From the NCBI GenBank assembly GCA_002077065.1, contig NAJO01000015.1, forward strand, positions 806,001-870,000: DNA of 64,000 nucleotides, given 5' to 3'. Every line of letters starts with the position of its first letter. Position 1 is the stretch's first letter. Origin of the DNA: Cryoendolithus antarcticus. Taxonomy: Eukaryota > Ascomycota > Dothideomycetes > Cladosporiales > Cladosporiaceae. The notes below the pieces were generated by a model, which worked only from the letters and a program-made list of their open reading frames with translations, did not search any database and was not told the DNA's origin. The position numbers and the translations under genes are program-made. Below, one piece after another: positions 8,897 through 21,900 of the stretch.

Positions 8897-11800
8897 ATGG
8901 CATACGATCAAGGAGCAGCGTATGAGCCGCCACGCAGGCAATACTATGCACAGCAGGAGCAGCAGCAAGCGCCGGTTCGCAAGCAGCAGCACCCTCAGTA
9001 TCAGCAACAGCAACAGTACAATGACTATCAAGGATATGGTCAAGATTACAACCAAGCCTATGGAGCAGATCAGCGCTACAAGCAAGCTGATCACGGTGGC
9101 TACAGCGGAAATCAAGGCTGTGAGCAGCAGCATCGCGCATACGAGCAGTCCGGGTATGGCCAGCAAAGGTCGGAGCAGTACTCTCAGCAGCCAGTGAACG
9201 GCTACGAACAGTCTCCAGCCAACAGTCGCCAGAGGTATGATGATCAGTATGGACAGCAAAACCAATCGACACAGGAACGGTACTACGATCCGAGGTACCA
9301 GCAGCGACAAGGGTGGCCTGGCCAAGCTTCGTCAAACGGCCAATATCAAGATCCTCGAGTGCAGCCTGAAGCTCAGCAGATGCAGCAGCCAGATGCTAGA
9401 GAAGCGCCTCGCCATGACCCACGTAATGGCTACGCTCCACAGCAGCAAGCACAGCCCGTGCAAGCTCCAAGGCAACGCATCGACGCACCGGTTCACGCTG
9501 TGCCTGAACCCAGATCGCAGCGATCCGGTAATGCGCAGCAGTCTGCATATCGGGAGCCTGCCAGTCGCTCTCATGGGCAAAGCAATGGGCAGCATTTACG
9601 TCCAGTGCAGCCTTCAGCACCTGCGAAGATCACAAAGCCGGATCCCAAGAAGATGACCATGGACGAGTGGAAGGCTAGCGAACGTGCAAAGATGCACGCA
9701 GCTGCAGCTGGACCGGAGACGCTAGCACAGGACACTGCATTCCCCACATTTCCGACCAAGAAGAAGGAAGCACGCCCTGGTGGCAGTGCGCTGAGCATGC
9801 GGAGCGGAGAAGAACAGCCTCGGCCTTCGACTTCGAGCTCACGTCCGCCTCTCTCCCGCGATAATAGCCATCAGGATGTTGTACCTGCGCAGGCAGAGCA
9901 GAGCCTTCAGGTTCACCGACCGAGCCTAGACCGCCAGCCCTTTTCATACGAGCCAAGCCATGAACCAACCCAACCGCGAAATGACGTCCTCCATAGACCG
10001 CCAGAGCAATATACACGTGATGCGCCAGCTCGAGACGCGAGGCCGGGTCCGAGCGAAAGCCGATCTCACCACGGCGACGCTCATCACCATCCAGTAGCGC
10101 AGTACGAACAAGCAAGTCGTGGTCAGCAAGGCGAAGGCTATGCTCTACCGCCAAAGGCGCGAGCACCCCCAATGGTTGTACCCATTGATACCGCTCACGC
10201 GCAGGCACGAAGGCCTGCCGTGATGGACCATCAGCCTTTGTCCCCTGCCTACGTACCTCCGCGACCATCGACTGCACAGGCTGCGCGATCGCCGCTTGCT
10301 CGCCAGCCACAGGAGCAGCTTTTCAGTCCCACTTCACAGTACTCCCAATTCGACTCGCCACTGGACCAGCGAGCTCCCCAGCTACCACACCACAACGGAT
10401 ATGCTCAGCAATCCCAAACAAGTCACCATCATCCACACGATTCGAGTGCCGACGACGTATACGCAGGGTACTACGGTGGTCACGCAGTAGAGCCAGTGGA
10501 AACGGCTTCGGCACCGGCATCACGCGATCAGGAGATCGAACAGGAGATGCCCGACTTCGACAGCGCAGCACCAAGTCAGACCTCCCAACTGCACAAGCGC
10601 TTGCAGACAGCGGATCGACAACCTCCTGGCAGCGCACAGCTGCCAGCGCCACCTCCGATGCCGGCATTCGCGCGGCAGCAGAGTGGGAACAGTGTGCAGT
10701 CATTGCCAGTGCAAGGCCGGCCACCTTACGCACAGCACGAGGCTGCAGCAACTTCTCAGCCGAATTTGGCGAACATGCGTGGACAGCCTCACGCTGCTCC
10801 AAATGGCTTTGTTTTTGGTGTTCCTGGGGAGCCGCAAGCCCCTCACCGGCAATATGGTGCAGACCCTCGAGCGAAGCAACAGCAACAATACTCACAGCCT
10901 CGTCCGCCTTACGCCAATGACGTGCAAGAACGCCGATCCATGGACGATGCTCGAGGGATGCCTGTACGTGGTGGACCCCCTCGGCCGGTACAGATGCAAG
11001 GTGTCCACCCTGGGGGCCGTGGGCCAGCGCAAAGACCGGACTTCGACCGCTTGGCTACATCACAGACTGTGATGACAGACCCGGGCCAACAGCGGATGGG
11101 CAGCGCGCCGCCGACGCGACAAGGGCCGCACACGCCCCCGGTAACGCACGGTCAGATGAATGGCGCACCTTTGACGCAGCAACGATCAGCACCGGGACCT
11201 GGTCAGCCCCAGCGGCAAAGTAATCCAGACGCTCTGCCTCAACATCCGACACCAGTCCGCCCAGGCTTGATGCAGTCAAGTCCGCCACCTGCGAACAATC
11301 GGCCACTGCCCGTGAGGACTTACGACAATCAGTCCATCGCTTCCACGCAGTCACGCAAACCATCTCTTGACATTTCAGACCGCCCTATAACTCAAGCCGA
11401 GCTCGATCGCCTTCGCGCAGCGGTCGAGGCCAATCCGACTAGCAACAAGACCGCCTTGCTGTACGCTAAAAAGCTGATCGAAGCCGCAGATACGCTCGCC
11501 TCGGACAATGGTCGGCTTGATGCTAAGACTAGCCAACGAAATCGGGAGAAATTCATTCTCGACGCCCACAAACGCATCAAGAAGCTCGTATCAGCCGGCT
11601 ACCCTGAAGCCCAATTCTACTTTGCAGACTGCTACGGTCAAGGTCTCCTTGGCCTTCAAGTCGACACGAAGGAAGCTTTTAACCTATATCAAGCAGCAGC
11701 CAAAGCCGGTCATCCCGCAGCAGCCTACCGCACTGCAGTCTGCTGCGAGATGGGTCCTGAAGAAGGCGGCGGGACGCGGCGAGACTATCCAAAAGCAGTA

Positions 11801-12615
11801 CAGTGGTACCGCCGCGCTTCCGCTCTTGGAGACGTGCCCGCCATGTTCAAGCTCGGCATGATCCTGCTCAAAGGCCTGCTCGGCACCCCTCGCAACATCG
11901 GCGAAGCAGCTTCCTGGCTCAAACGCGCCGCCGAACGAGCAGACAAAGACAACCCCCACGCGCTTCACGAGCTTGGTTTGCTTTACGAGTCCGGCAACAC
12001 CAATCCTGAGCTCCGCAACAAGCTCATAGCTGACGATGCGTACGCTTTGCAGCTGTTCCGCCAAGCTGCGGATCTTGGGTACAAGCACTCGCAATACCGC
12101 CTCGGGCAGGCCCACGAATACGGCACACTGGGTCTCGGAATCGACAATCGCGCTAGTATTGGCTGGTATTCGAAGGCTGCCGCGCAAGGCGAGCATCATG
12201 CCGAATTGGCGCTGAGCGGATGGTACTTGACCGGTGCTGAAGGCATTTTGGAGCACAATGATACGGAGGCTTATCTTTGGGCCAGAAAGGCTGCGGGGAG
12301 TGAACCACCACTTGCGAAGGCGTTGTTTGCTATGGGCTACTTCTCTGAGCAGGGCATTGGCTGTCCCAGGGATATTGAGGAGGCGAGAAGGTGGTATGGA
12401 CGGGCTGCTTGTGAGTCTCACCCTAGTGTAGAGCGTGGCTTGGGCGACATGATGGCGTGCTGACTATGATCATAGCGTACAAGTTCCCGAAGGCTCTTGA
12501 GCGGCTTGAGGAGCTGAAGAAGAGTGGTGGCAAGGGTCAGAAGGTTGCGCCTGCGAATGGCAAGCTGACGAGAAAGGATCAGAAGAAGGATGAGGAGAAT
12601 TGTGCGGTGATGTGA
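8897..12615 (+). CDS. SKT5: Skt5/Chs4-type chitin synthase regulator with Sel1 repeats and CAAX box
   Basis: Two exons: 8897-12410 and 12476-12615, product 1217 aa. The intron (65 bp) has GTGAGT, branch TGCTGACTA and acceptor CATAG. Residues 1 to about 180 are Gln/Tyr-rich and low complexity; the middle up to about 820 is Pro/Gln/Ser-rich and likely disordered. From about 830 the protein is a run of Sel1-like repeats (AQFYFADCYGQGLLGLQ, AAYRTAVCCEMG, AMFKLGMILLKGLLG, ALHELGLLYESG, SQYRLGQAHEYGTLG, AELALSGWYLTGAEG, ALFAMGYFSEQGIG). The second exon adds a lysine-rich tail ending in CAVM, a CAAX prenylation box. Sel1 repeats plus a CAAX end are the hallmark of yeast Chs4/Skt5, which activates and anchors chitin synthase III at the bud neck or septum. 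Long N-terminal extensions are usual in filamentous fungi. Confidence 0.9.
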
Positions 12616-13408
12616 GCACGGGTACATGAACGGCAGGAAGCCACGAAACCGACGAGATGCACGATACCGTACTTGTGCTACTATATGTGGCATTGCGAGC
12701 TCGAAGTACTAGAGATCGGGTACCACTGAGATGACTGCCGGACCGCACGAGAGTTCCGAGATCAAGACAGCATAATTGAACTCCTACGGTCGATTTGGCG
12801 GCTCTTTGCCAGAGAGTGCGTTCGAATTACGCCTAGAAGACGAAAGCATCGCGCATCTCACAGCGGCCTGTGAACGATACATCGCTCAGTCAGACTATCT
12901 GCAGTACACTGTGCCCATGGATGTGAGGTCGTTTGGCAGTTGTCAGCGCGTGCTATGCAAATGAGACGAATTGCGCAAGTATGAGACGCAACGGCACTTA
13001 CATATAGCGCCGTCTCGTCCGCTCGATATCCCGCCTCACATTTGCACTGATGCCATCACTTCAATGCGCACAGGCCCGGCGCTCCCGTTACACATTGATG
13101 AAGCTGTTCGTTTTAGGCGCGGGCTTAGCGGATCGACAGGTTCCGAATTCGAAACATGCATACCGATGCTTAATCCAGGCTTCACTCACATACATCGGCA
13201 TACATCTGCGGACGGCTACGCTCCGACTGCCACTCGCTTGGTGCCGCCACTATGGTACTGCACAAGATGTCAAATGACCGGACCTCGAGACGCGGGATGT
13301 CGCAGGGCGCGTACTGGTATATAGACCAAGCCTCCTCCTGGCAGGCATAAAGCGTCTGCATCCTCATCCTATACCAAACTCTGTTGCTCCTGACGCAGGT
13401 ACGCCAAG
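12616..13408. other. Intergenic region upstream of the AA9 gene
   Basis: About 790 bp between the SKT5-like gene and the AA9 gene. Apart from the AA9 TATA box I see nothing: open frames are short and without recognisable content, and a tRNA-like T loop near 12830 has no stems. Confidence 0.4.
13318..13323 (+). promoter_or_regulatory. TATA box of the AA9 gene
   Basis: TATATA lies 86 bases upstream of the AA9 start codon, at a usual fungal spacing, just before a pyrimidine-containing leader. Confidence 0.5.
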
Positions 13409-14566
13409 ATGCAGTTCACCGTCCAGCAGCTCGCGCTTCTCGCCTCAATCCTCCCTACTGTCCACTCTCATGGCTTCGTCATCGGCGCTACAGTAGGCAA
13501 GACGTGGTACCCTGGGTTCGATATCCAGCTGGCATACCAAGCCAATCATCCAAAGGTCTACGGTTGGGACACCAAGGCTTTGGACTCTGGTTTCGTGTCG
13601 CCGGATAGCTTCGCGACGGCAGACATCATCTGCCACAAAAGTGCCACACCCGCAGGGCTGCATATTCCGGTGACTGCAGGTGGACAGGTGACACTGTACT
13701 GGAGCAACAGCTGGCCGGAAGGACATCAGGGTAGGTCCAGAGCTTGCAATGAATGATTGTAAGAAGCAGTCAAATTGACAGTCTATCATCAGGCCCGGTG
13801 CTCGACTACCTCGCTGCGTGCCCCAACAACGACTGCTCGACCGTCACGAAGACCGATCTCAACTTCGCGAAGATCGATCAGGTCGGTCTTGTGTCCGGCT
13901 CCAGCCCAGGATACTGGGGCGAGGACCAGCTCGCTGTGGCCAACCGCAGCTGGACCGTAACAATCCCATCGAGTCTCGCGGCAGGTGCATACGTGCTGCG
14001 TCACGAGATCCTCGCACTGCACTCAGCCCGATCTGCCAATGGCGCTCAAGCCTACCCCCAGTGCGTGAACTTGATGGTCAGCGGTGGCGGCTCCGCCACC
14101 GTCAAAGGCTCTAGCCCAGAGACCTTCTACAGCGCTACCGACCCGGGAATCTTGATCGACATCTACAACAACGCTGCTGGCACCTACCAGATCCCAGGTC
14201 CCACAGTCCAGGCCTTCGGTGGCAGCGGCGGTTCCGCCCCAGCATCCTCGACCACGCTCGTAACATCTGTCAGGACCACGACGACGACTGCAAAGGCCAC
14301 GACGACTACTGCTCCGCCCGTGACAACGACGACCACCAAAGCTGCCACGACAACCACGACCAAAGCTGCAACTACCACGACGAGCGCTGCGGGCGGCTCT
14401 GCTTCGCTTTACGCGCAGTGTGGTGGCCAGGGCTGGACTGGACCCACGACTTGCGCGTCCGGCACGTGCAAGGCACAGAGCCAGTGAGTATCATCCGCCT
14501 CGAGGAGTGTATTCGGAATCAATCACTGACTTGACTCGCAGGTACTATTCGCAATGTCTCCCGTAG
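13409..14566 (+). CDS. AA9 lytic polysaccharide monooxygenase with C-terminal CBM1
   Basis: Three exons: 13409-13730, 13793-14483, 14542-14566, product 345 aa. A signal peptide (1-20) ends before His21, which becomes the N-terminal copper ligand of the histidine brace. AA9 landmarks follow: [19 protein letters not shown] across the first intron, then [15 protein letters not shown] and QAYPQCVNL (the His, Gln and Tyr of the active site region). A Thr-rich linker (near residues 250-295) leads to a CBM1: [15 protein letters not shown] ... YYSQCLP. The last exon is only 25 bp and supplies the final CBM1 residues with its last Cys. The enzyme is secreted and cleaves crystalline cellulose oxidatively, the CBM1 anchoring it to the surface. 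It converges on the 2-oxoglutarate oxygenase gene 114 bp downstream. Confidence 0.95.
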
Positions 14567-14679
14567 ATGGCTAGCTTCTGTGGCAGTACTTCGAGAGTAC
14601 CTGCATCTACTTCTTAAGCAGCTGTGCCTGGTGCTTACTTGCAAAGTCTATAACACATCAACAGACTTCACAAACATAT

Positions 14680-15948
14680 CTACTCCTTGTACTTCTGGTC
14701 TTTGAACCCCGCAAGCACCTCCACAGTCCCATCTCCATTCTTCGCATACCTCTCATCCGCAATCTTCGGATTCAATTGCAGCGTCTGCTTAGCCTTCACC
14801 CACTGCTCCATCGTCACGTTCCCTTCAAATCTCGGCTTCACGCCAGCCTTCTGCAGCACAGGCGAGTCCGTGATAGGCAGCAACACGGTATCATTGTGTG
14901 GCCTTGCGAAGTAGAGCAGTCCAGTACGGTTGTATTCTCGCTGATCTGCGGGCGGAGCTACAACGCGATGAACGGAGCTCTTCAGCCAGCCGCCTGTGAG
15001 ATGCGAGATCGTGTCTGCGAGGTTCACGGTGATGGTGCCGGGTTGCGCGGAGACCCAGGTCCAGTTTCCGTCTTCGCCGAGGATTTGGAGGCCGGCGACG
15101 GGTTGCCGGAAGAGCAACGTGACGGTGCCGAGATCGGTGTGGCCGCCTTTCTTGCCGTAATCGGCGGCTCTCCACTCGTCTTCTGTGCGCGGGTGGTAGA
15201 TCATGTACTGTGTTGGATGTCAGCTCCGCTCGATCTTCTGGCACATTTGACTCACCCGGAAGTGATCCTCTGACTTCTTCTCAAATGTGTGCTGGTTGAC
15301 TAGGTACTTCTCGTCAGGAAGCTGGAGTACGATCGCGAACAGCCGAAGAAGTGGCAAGACTACATTGTTGTGCAGCGCTCGCTGGAACGTCTTGATCTCG
15401 GGGAGGTGGGCTTGGAGCAGTTCAGGGTATGTGTATCTACCCTCGAAGTCGGGTGTGAACCTTGAGAGACCGTCAGCTTCGATTTGTACAGGAGAGGGTG
15501 GCGACAAGAATCACTTTGGAATATTGAAGATCTCGATGTTGTCGAAAGCGTTCCCAGTAGGACGTCGCCCGGGGCGTCGCCAACCGTTGTAATCAGCATT
15601 CGCATAGTCGACCTCGTGTTTCTCCTTCTCTTCTATAGGCAATTCGAAGAAGGCTTTAGCCAGCGTGAACTGCTGTTGCACTTGTTTTTCGGTCAATCCA
15701 TAATTTTTTACATAGAAGAAGCCGACATGATGGACTGCGTGTTCGAGTTGCTTGGCAAGACGCTCCTTGCCGCCCGGTCGGTCGAAGTCTTCGAGGTCGA
15801 GGGTGACTAGCTCGGACCACGGGAGTGATTCTTTCGTTTCTGGTGGATGCTGGTATGGTGTGAGATTGCTGTAGTCATACTGTTGTGCATCTGCACTCGG
15901 CTTGAGCGAATGTTGCACTCTGGGTGCTTCTGTGGTAGTGGTGGACAT
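14680..15948 (-). CDS. 2-oxoglutarate/Fe(II)-dependent oxygenase (isopenicillin N synthase-like fold)
   Basis: Three exons: 15948-15515, 15460-15256, 15207-14680 (introns 54 and 48 bp), product 388 aa. The N-terminal DIOX_N domain reads LVTLDLEDF ... HHVGFFYVKNYGL ... KAFFELPIEEKEKH. The iron-binding 2OG oxygenase domain has His236 and Asp238 in GGHTDLGTVTLLF and the distal His293 in WLKSSVHRVVAPP; the 2OG-binding Arg is expected in the following segment (QREYNRTGLLYFARP). Such enzymes hydroxylate or desaturate small molecules, including secondary metabolites and hormones; the substrate cannot be read from the sequence. No biosynthetic backbone gene lies nearby, so there is no cluster evidence. 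The first intron has a weak GTGATT donor, but the joined frame (IPKFTPDFEGRY) is convincing. Confidence 0.88.
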
Positions 15949-17052
15949 TACTGCTGTGCTTTGACTGGCTTTACAGACTGTTGATCAATACCCAAGGCTT
16001 GAGCATATGCCTGTCTCCAATGCCCATATACTTTGCTGGAAGCGGGGTACACACGTATATCATGTATGGAGTGATCGACTTCAGTGGAGACCTGCATAAG
16101 CCCTATATGGCCTCATATGTCGCCATCGATCAGTGCAGCCACTTGATTGGCTGGAAACCTACAGACGGACCCAATGTTGAACCTCTGGTGGACCAAGTAC
16201 CTCACGCTTTGTAATGTAGATAGCCGTTCTCAGCGTGATAGGCCAATCCTCAAACCTGACGTACCGGTGCTTTTGCGTTCGGCAAGAGTACAATCGAGTG
16301 CGTTCTGCACTCCACAACAGGACTCGGAATGCGGTGCAGCGTCGCGGAGGGTCATGTAGGTATACCCAAGCATGATCACCCGCAGTCTCAGCCGTGCATG
16401 AGAAACTATTGCGGCGGATATAGACTAAAGAGACTCTTTCGCATAGTGCTGCGGTATTGAATCTGAGGTCGAGGACGCTCCAATGTCATGAATCCGACTC
16501 CAGTACGGTTGTTTTCGACGTGGCCCGAAGGCTTCGGGTTGATTTCCTCGAAAGGCTGGGCTGGATGGCCTGGAAAGGCAAGAATCTGATGTGCTGTGGT
16601 CCCGGCTCACGTTGTCCGACTGCTTCAGATATGCTTTGCTGCGAGGAGCACACCATATGCAGCTGTATGGTGTCACGATTCTGCTCCTCTGTGCCGAAGC
16701 TGCGCCGACCAGCGTGGGCCAGGTGAGCACTTTGTGGTAGTCTTTCCGGCCTCGTTCGGATGGCGCCATGAGCGCCACCAGGTCTGGATAGCTGATACAT
16801 AAGATGCCTAGCACGTGGCCAGTCCGCTGCCGTCTGAATATTGCGAACCTTAGCTCGCAGTTCCATCACTCCACGCATCTTAGTCAGTCTGGGCTCCCAT
16901 CAACCTGACCAGCTTCCTCCAAGTATCGATTACTTCAGACTCGAAGTCTCCTCGCTGCAGCACTCCAGGGTCTTCTGGAGTCTATTGCACCGTCGAGTAC
17001 ATATGTTGCGGACAGATATTGACTCACACTTATCGAGGAAGTCGATATCGAC
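15949..17052. other. Intergenic region between the divergent 2OG oxygenase and MFS genes
   Basis: About 1.1 kb shared by two divergently transcribed genes, so it holds both promoters. The open frames at 16425-16878 on the two strands overlap each other and show no recognisable protein. No RNA gene or repeat seen. Confidence 0.4.
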
Positions 17053-18744
17053 ATGGGTGTCGAGCCTCTCCAAGGCAGGGCTGATGCCGACTCTGGCAAC
17101 GAACTTACGTACAACGAAGCTCCATCGCGAAGTCGCCTCTCTCGGTCATGGCGGGCGTTTCGAGGCTTCATCTGGGACGATCCTGACAAGCCCAAAGCCG
17201 AGAGATGGTTTCTATTCAAGCTCGATTGCTTCTTCCTGACCATAGCAATGCTGGGATACTTCAGCAAGAACCTCGATCAATCGAACGTCAACAATGCGTA
17301 CGTCTCCGGCATGAAGGAGGCGCTCGGCATGTACGGGAGTGAGTTGACATACGCCGGGAACTGCTTTACTGCAGGCTACCTGATCGGTCAGCTTCCAGCC
17401 GTCATGCTCGTTACTCGCGTGCGACCCTCACTCCTCATCCCGACTGTTGAACTCCTGTGGACCGTCGCCACGTTCTCTGCATCGGCGATCAAGACTCCAG
17501 GACAGCTGTATGCGATTCGATTCTTGGTGGGCCTGTTCGAGTCGGCGTACTTCCCGTGCGTGATGTACATGCTTGGAAGCTGGTATACCAAAGAGGAGAG
17601 AGGCAAGCGGCTCACTATATTTGTAAGCACACAGCTTCGGCGGTATGAGTGCTGGCTGTAGCTAATGGAACGATTCTCTCAGTATTCCACAACAGCGATG
17701 TCGCAAATGTTCTCCGGATATCTGCAGGCGGCTGCTTACAAAAACTTGAGTGGGGTGGGAGGTCGCGAAGGCTGGTCCTGGCTCTTCATCATCTGCGGTA
17801 CGTGCGATGCGTGATATACTGACCGGAGACTCACACTGACATCCACGCCAGGCGCCATCTGTCTTCCTATCGGTTTGGCAGGGTACTTCTGCTTCCCTGA
17901 CTTCCCCGAGACAACGCGTGCTTTCTATCTCACCGAAGCCGAGATTCAATTGGCACGTTCCAGGCTAGCTCGGGAGGGTCTCAAGCCTCTCGGTGCAGCG
18001 CCATGGAACCGAAAGAAGATAGTTCGCATCGCAGGCCATTGGCAATTCTGGCTACTGCCTCTGGGCTACTTCTTCATTCAAGGCAGTCTTCCGAGCTATC
18101 AACCGGTGTTCGCGCTATGGCTGAAGTCGACAAAACATCCCGTATACGAGATCAACGTCTGGCCAACTGGACAGCTCGCGGTCGGCCTGGTGATACAAAT
18201 CCTAGCCGGGATGATCTCGGACTCGCGTCTCCTGCGTGGTAAGCGATGGCAGATGATTCTCATCATGCAGGCAGGCACATTCTTCGGTGCTGTCAGCCTA
18301 GCAGTATGGAACATCTCGTACGCACACAAGTTGACTGCATACTACTTCCTGTACTTCAGCGCCGGCGTTCCGGGGGTTTGGTACGCATGGTACGTTGATT
18401 TGCTCCCGCATGATCATGAGATGAGGGGTGCTATCATCGCCTTGTCGAACATGTTCAGCTTCCTGCAGTCGATCTGGTTCACCATCGCGGTCTGGCGAAC
18501 GATCGAAGCGCCTCGTTTCCGCGCCGGCTTCATATTTGCTTCGACCTTGGGTGTCGCAATCGTTTGCTTGTCGTTGATCATTCGAATCTTACAAGGTCGA
18601 GACGAGAAGAGACGGGCGCGCGAGGAAGGTTCAGCCAATGACTCTGCGGATGTGAGTGTCGAGGGTGCAGAAACAGGCAAAGTCGCGGATGGAGCTGTAG
18701 CAAACGTGTATAAGGGCGAGAGTGTTGCTGCGTCGTACGCCTGA
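17053..18744 (+). CDS. MFS transporter, anion:cation symporter type (Dal5-like)
   Basis: Three exons: 17053-17622, 17683-17797, 17852-18744, product 525 aa. The N-terminal tail is cytosolic. The family signature region [21 protein letters not shown] leads into the [13 protein letters not shown] motif typical of Dal5/nicotinate-permease-like transporters. The usual twelve helices can be followed, e.g. [78 protein letters not shown] and, in the second half, [20 protein letters not shown] and [18 protein letters not shown]. The proteins take up small anions such as allantoate, nicotinate or pantothenate; the exact substrate is unknown. The C-terminal tail is charged and disordered. It converges on the histidine kinase gene. 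Confidence 0.9.
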
Positions 18745-18981
18745 GCTTGAGAGCCGCCTCGCCTGGACTGCTCTGCACTGTAGTGTTCAGAGCTCTCACT
18801 GCGGTCGTTGCAAGATCCTATGCATACATAGACAGAGTCATAGCGAACTTCAGGTCTCGTCGCAGAGCCCCCGAGACGCGCAAACCTCCTGTAACACGCA
18901 TCAAGAGCAAGTATGGCCCTGAAGAATAGTGTGTTGATGGAAAATACTCTCGTTCATGAATGGCCTGCCCTCGCAACATCT

Positions 18982-21900
18982 TCATGGGCTTTTTAATGAT
19001 GCTAACTCCTCATCACCTTTGCCCAGCTTGCTCAAGATAGCACCCAGCTCCTTCAGTCTCACAGGCTTTGTGAGAAAAAGGTCAGTCCCACAGGCAAACG
19101 AACGGTCCTGAGCCTCCTTGTTTCCCAGTCCCGTCAAAGCGATGATCTTCGCCTTTGGCAAGCCACTATCCCTTTCAAACTGTCGGATCTGTTTCGTCGC
19201 AGCGAAGCCATCAAGGACGGGCATGTTGAGGTCCATCAGCACCACAATCGGCTGCCTAGTCGCTGCGGTGTCAGTCTGACCACTTTGAGGCGCTCGAGCG
19301 GATCTCTTGTAGGCGTCGACAGCTTCTTGGCCATCTTTTGCCATTTCGTAGGAATAGCCAGCTTTCTGTGCGAACACAGCCAGGAGTCGGAGGTTCACGT
19401 GCTACTGAGTGTTAGCTGACGGCAATCTTTTTCGCGACAATATCTCACATACATTATCATCGACAAGTAAGAGCGACAGCGAGCGCTGCGGACTTGTAGT
19501 GTTCGTGACTTCATCGTGTTTTACGCCATTGATGTCAAGTTGATCTCGTGTAGAGCGTTCGAGCAGCGAGCGAATTTCTGTCCCTCCCGCTTCGTCGATC
19601 TTGGATCGTAAGGCGACTTCGGCAGTGTGTAGTGCTGAAGATCGCGAGGTCGCCACGTCAGACGCTACGACGTTGGCAGTTCCGGCTGCAGCTTCTGTAG
19701 TGGTCAAACTTGGGTCGTCATCAAAAGCAGGTACAGTCGATGGCGGGCCGATGGCCGACAGGCATCCTGCGATGGCACTCGCGAGCTTCGTAGGACCAAT
19801 CGGCTGCCAGATAAATTGATGAGCCCAGCCAGTCGATGGCCAATGTCGAGGATCTTTCCGCAACCTAAGCGCAGATGCGCGAGTCGCGCAAATGATTACA
19901 CTTGGCTCACGACGCAATTGAGATGTGGCTTCCCCCTCCGTCGACTTACTCCGCGCAAGTACTGACTCGTGTACTAGACGCAGAGTGGGAGTACCAGCGG
20001 GCGCGTCAGCAGCGCCATCGAGCTTCATACCGAGCTGATGGCACATTGCCCTCAGCACGTCCGCAAGCTGGCGGCCTCCAGACTCTCGCTGAGCGGCTCC
20101 TTGGTCTTCTTCATCCGGCCGTGCGAAGCCGAGCATGGTGTATATCACCCCTTGGTGTGACATGAATAAGCCTTGTCTGATAAAATCGCTGTTCGTAGCG
20201 GCCAGTAGTCGTGATGTGAACGTGACTGTGGTTCCAACGCCCTTCTGGCTCTTCACGACTACTTTGCCCCCTTCTGCTTTTGCCAATTTGGCAACGAGAT
20301 TCAGGCCAAGGCCCGTACCCTGCGCGTGACTGTTTTCCTGCTTGAATGGCTTGAAGAGACTGTTTGCCTGGAAGGTCTCCGACATCCCAATTCCCGTATC
20401 CTCCACCGACAAGATGACTTCCGTAAGCTGAGATTCGCCATCGGTTTTGTTCTTGCGTAGAGTGACGACGATGCGCCCCCGAGGCGTGTACTTGAGTGAG
20501 TTGCTGACCAAGTTCATACATATGCGCTTCCAAGATCCACTCGTGACATGCAAGGCCCAGGAGGGATCGAATGCGTCCTCGATATCGACTACGATAGCCG
20601 GTCGAACGTCTGTGCCATCTTGATCTCGACTTTGTTGCGTAGCTTCCTTGTGCCATGTTGTCAAGCCCTGATGGTCGAAGCCAGCGCAGGCAGCATCAAT
20701 CGCCTCTTCGGTGAGACGCGATAGCATGATCTCAGGCTCTGGTGTTGCGATACCGTTTACGCTCTCTTCAGGAACCGAGGCTTTTGACGCTTTCATCAAG
20801 TTGCCAAATTGTCGCAACCGTGTATGTCGCTGTTGTGCACCGTTATCCAGCTTCGAGTACTGTAGCAGCTGGTTGATAATGTCGAGTAACGTTGTGCCGC
20901 AGCTGAGTACAGAGCGCACCAGCTCTTGACCTATCGGGTCGTTCTCCCTCTCCTCCAGACACTCTGCTGAACCAAGGATACCGTGCAATGGTGATCGCAA
21001 TTCATGCGAAATGCTCGAAATGAAGTCATTCTTCGATCTGTCGACGGACTGCGCTTCGGCTCTCGCGACTTCGGCCATGACAACATCGCAGAATGCGGCA
21101 ACAAAGGTGAGATCGGTACTTGCACGGAGAATTCGAATCGGGGAATAGCTCCAGATCATCGATGCACCGTACCAACGCTCATTGCTGGTGTCCCACATAC
21201 CAACCAACAAGAACGATCTCACACCTGGAAATAAACGCTGGAGCATACGACCGTCTCTGATACGGGCGTGCAAACGTTTCCGACCTCGCCGGTCGGCAGG
21301 CGTTTCCATCGCGGTCTCCGTATCTGACCCATTTGATTCGCCTGTGCTGTCTTGGGACAAGGTAGTGCCGGGGAGATCATCGCTTGATGCCTCCCCATCG
21401 GGATTGAAATGCCAAACACGTCCATCAGGATATCTTCGTAAAAGGCTACGGAGAAAGCTTTCGCTGATCCGCATCGATGATGTGGAGCCGCCTTCCTCAT
21501 CCGAGTCCGAGCCCCCAGCGGCGCCCAATACCGGGCAGCCTCTATACGATGTGTGGTGTACCGTTTCCGCACTGGATGTATGCATCGGGCTTTCAGCAGA
21601 CCTCGTCTCGCCATTCGTATCAGTCAGCGCCGAGTCCGTCTCGTTCATCGCCAGCACTGAGCTCACTTGACCTTCATAAGATCCGATGGTCGCATCCAGG
21701 AAAAGTACACCATCAACGTCCACTGCCTCTCGGATTAAACCCGCTGCGCGATTCATGATTGTCTTCACGTGAGTAGTGAAGCGATCTTCTTGTAAGCTCT
21801 TTGACGAGTCAATCAAGGCCGGTTGGGAGGCGAAGTCGGCGATCTTGATACTTTGTGTAGCTAGATCATTGTGGGAGGGATTGTCGTTACTCGCAGATGG

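Noticed and set aside
12815..12845. tRNA-like T loop (GTTCGAATTAC)
   Set aside because: The flanking bases do not form a T stem and no acceptor, D or anticodon arm can be built around it.
14680..18744. Secondary-metabolite gene cluster (2OG oxygenase plus MFS transporter)
   Set aside because: No polyketide synthase, peptide synthetase, terpene cyclase or pathway regulator is present; proximity of two common families is not enough.
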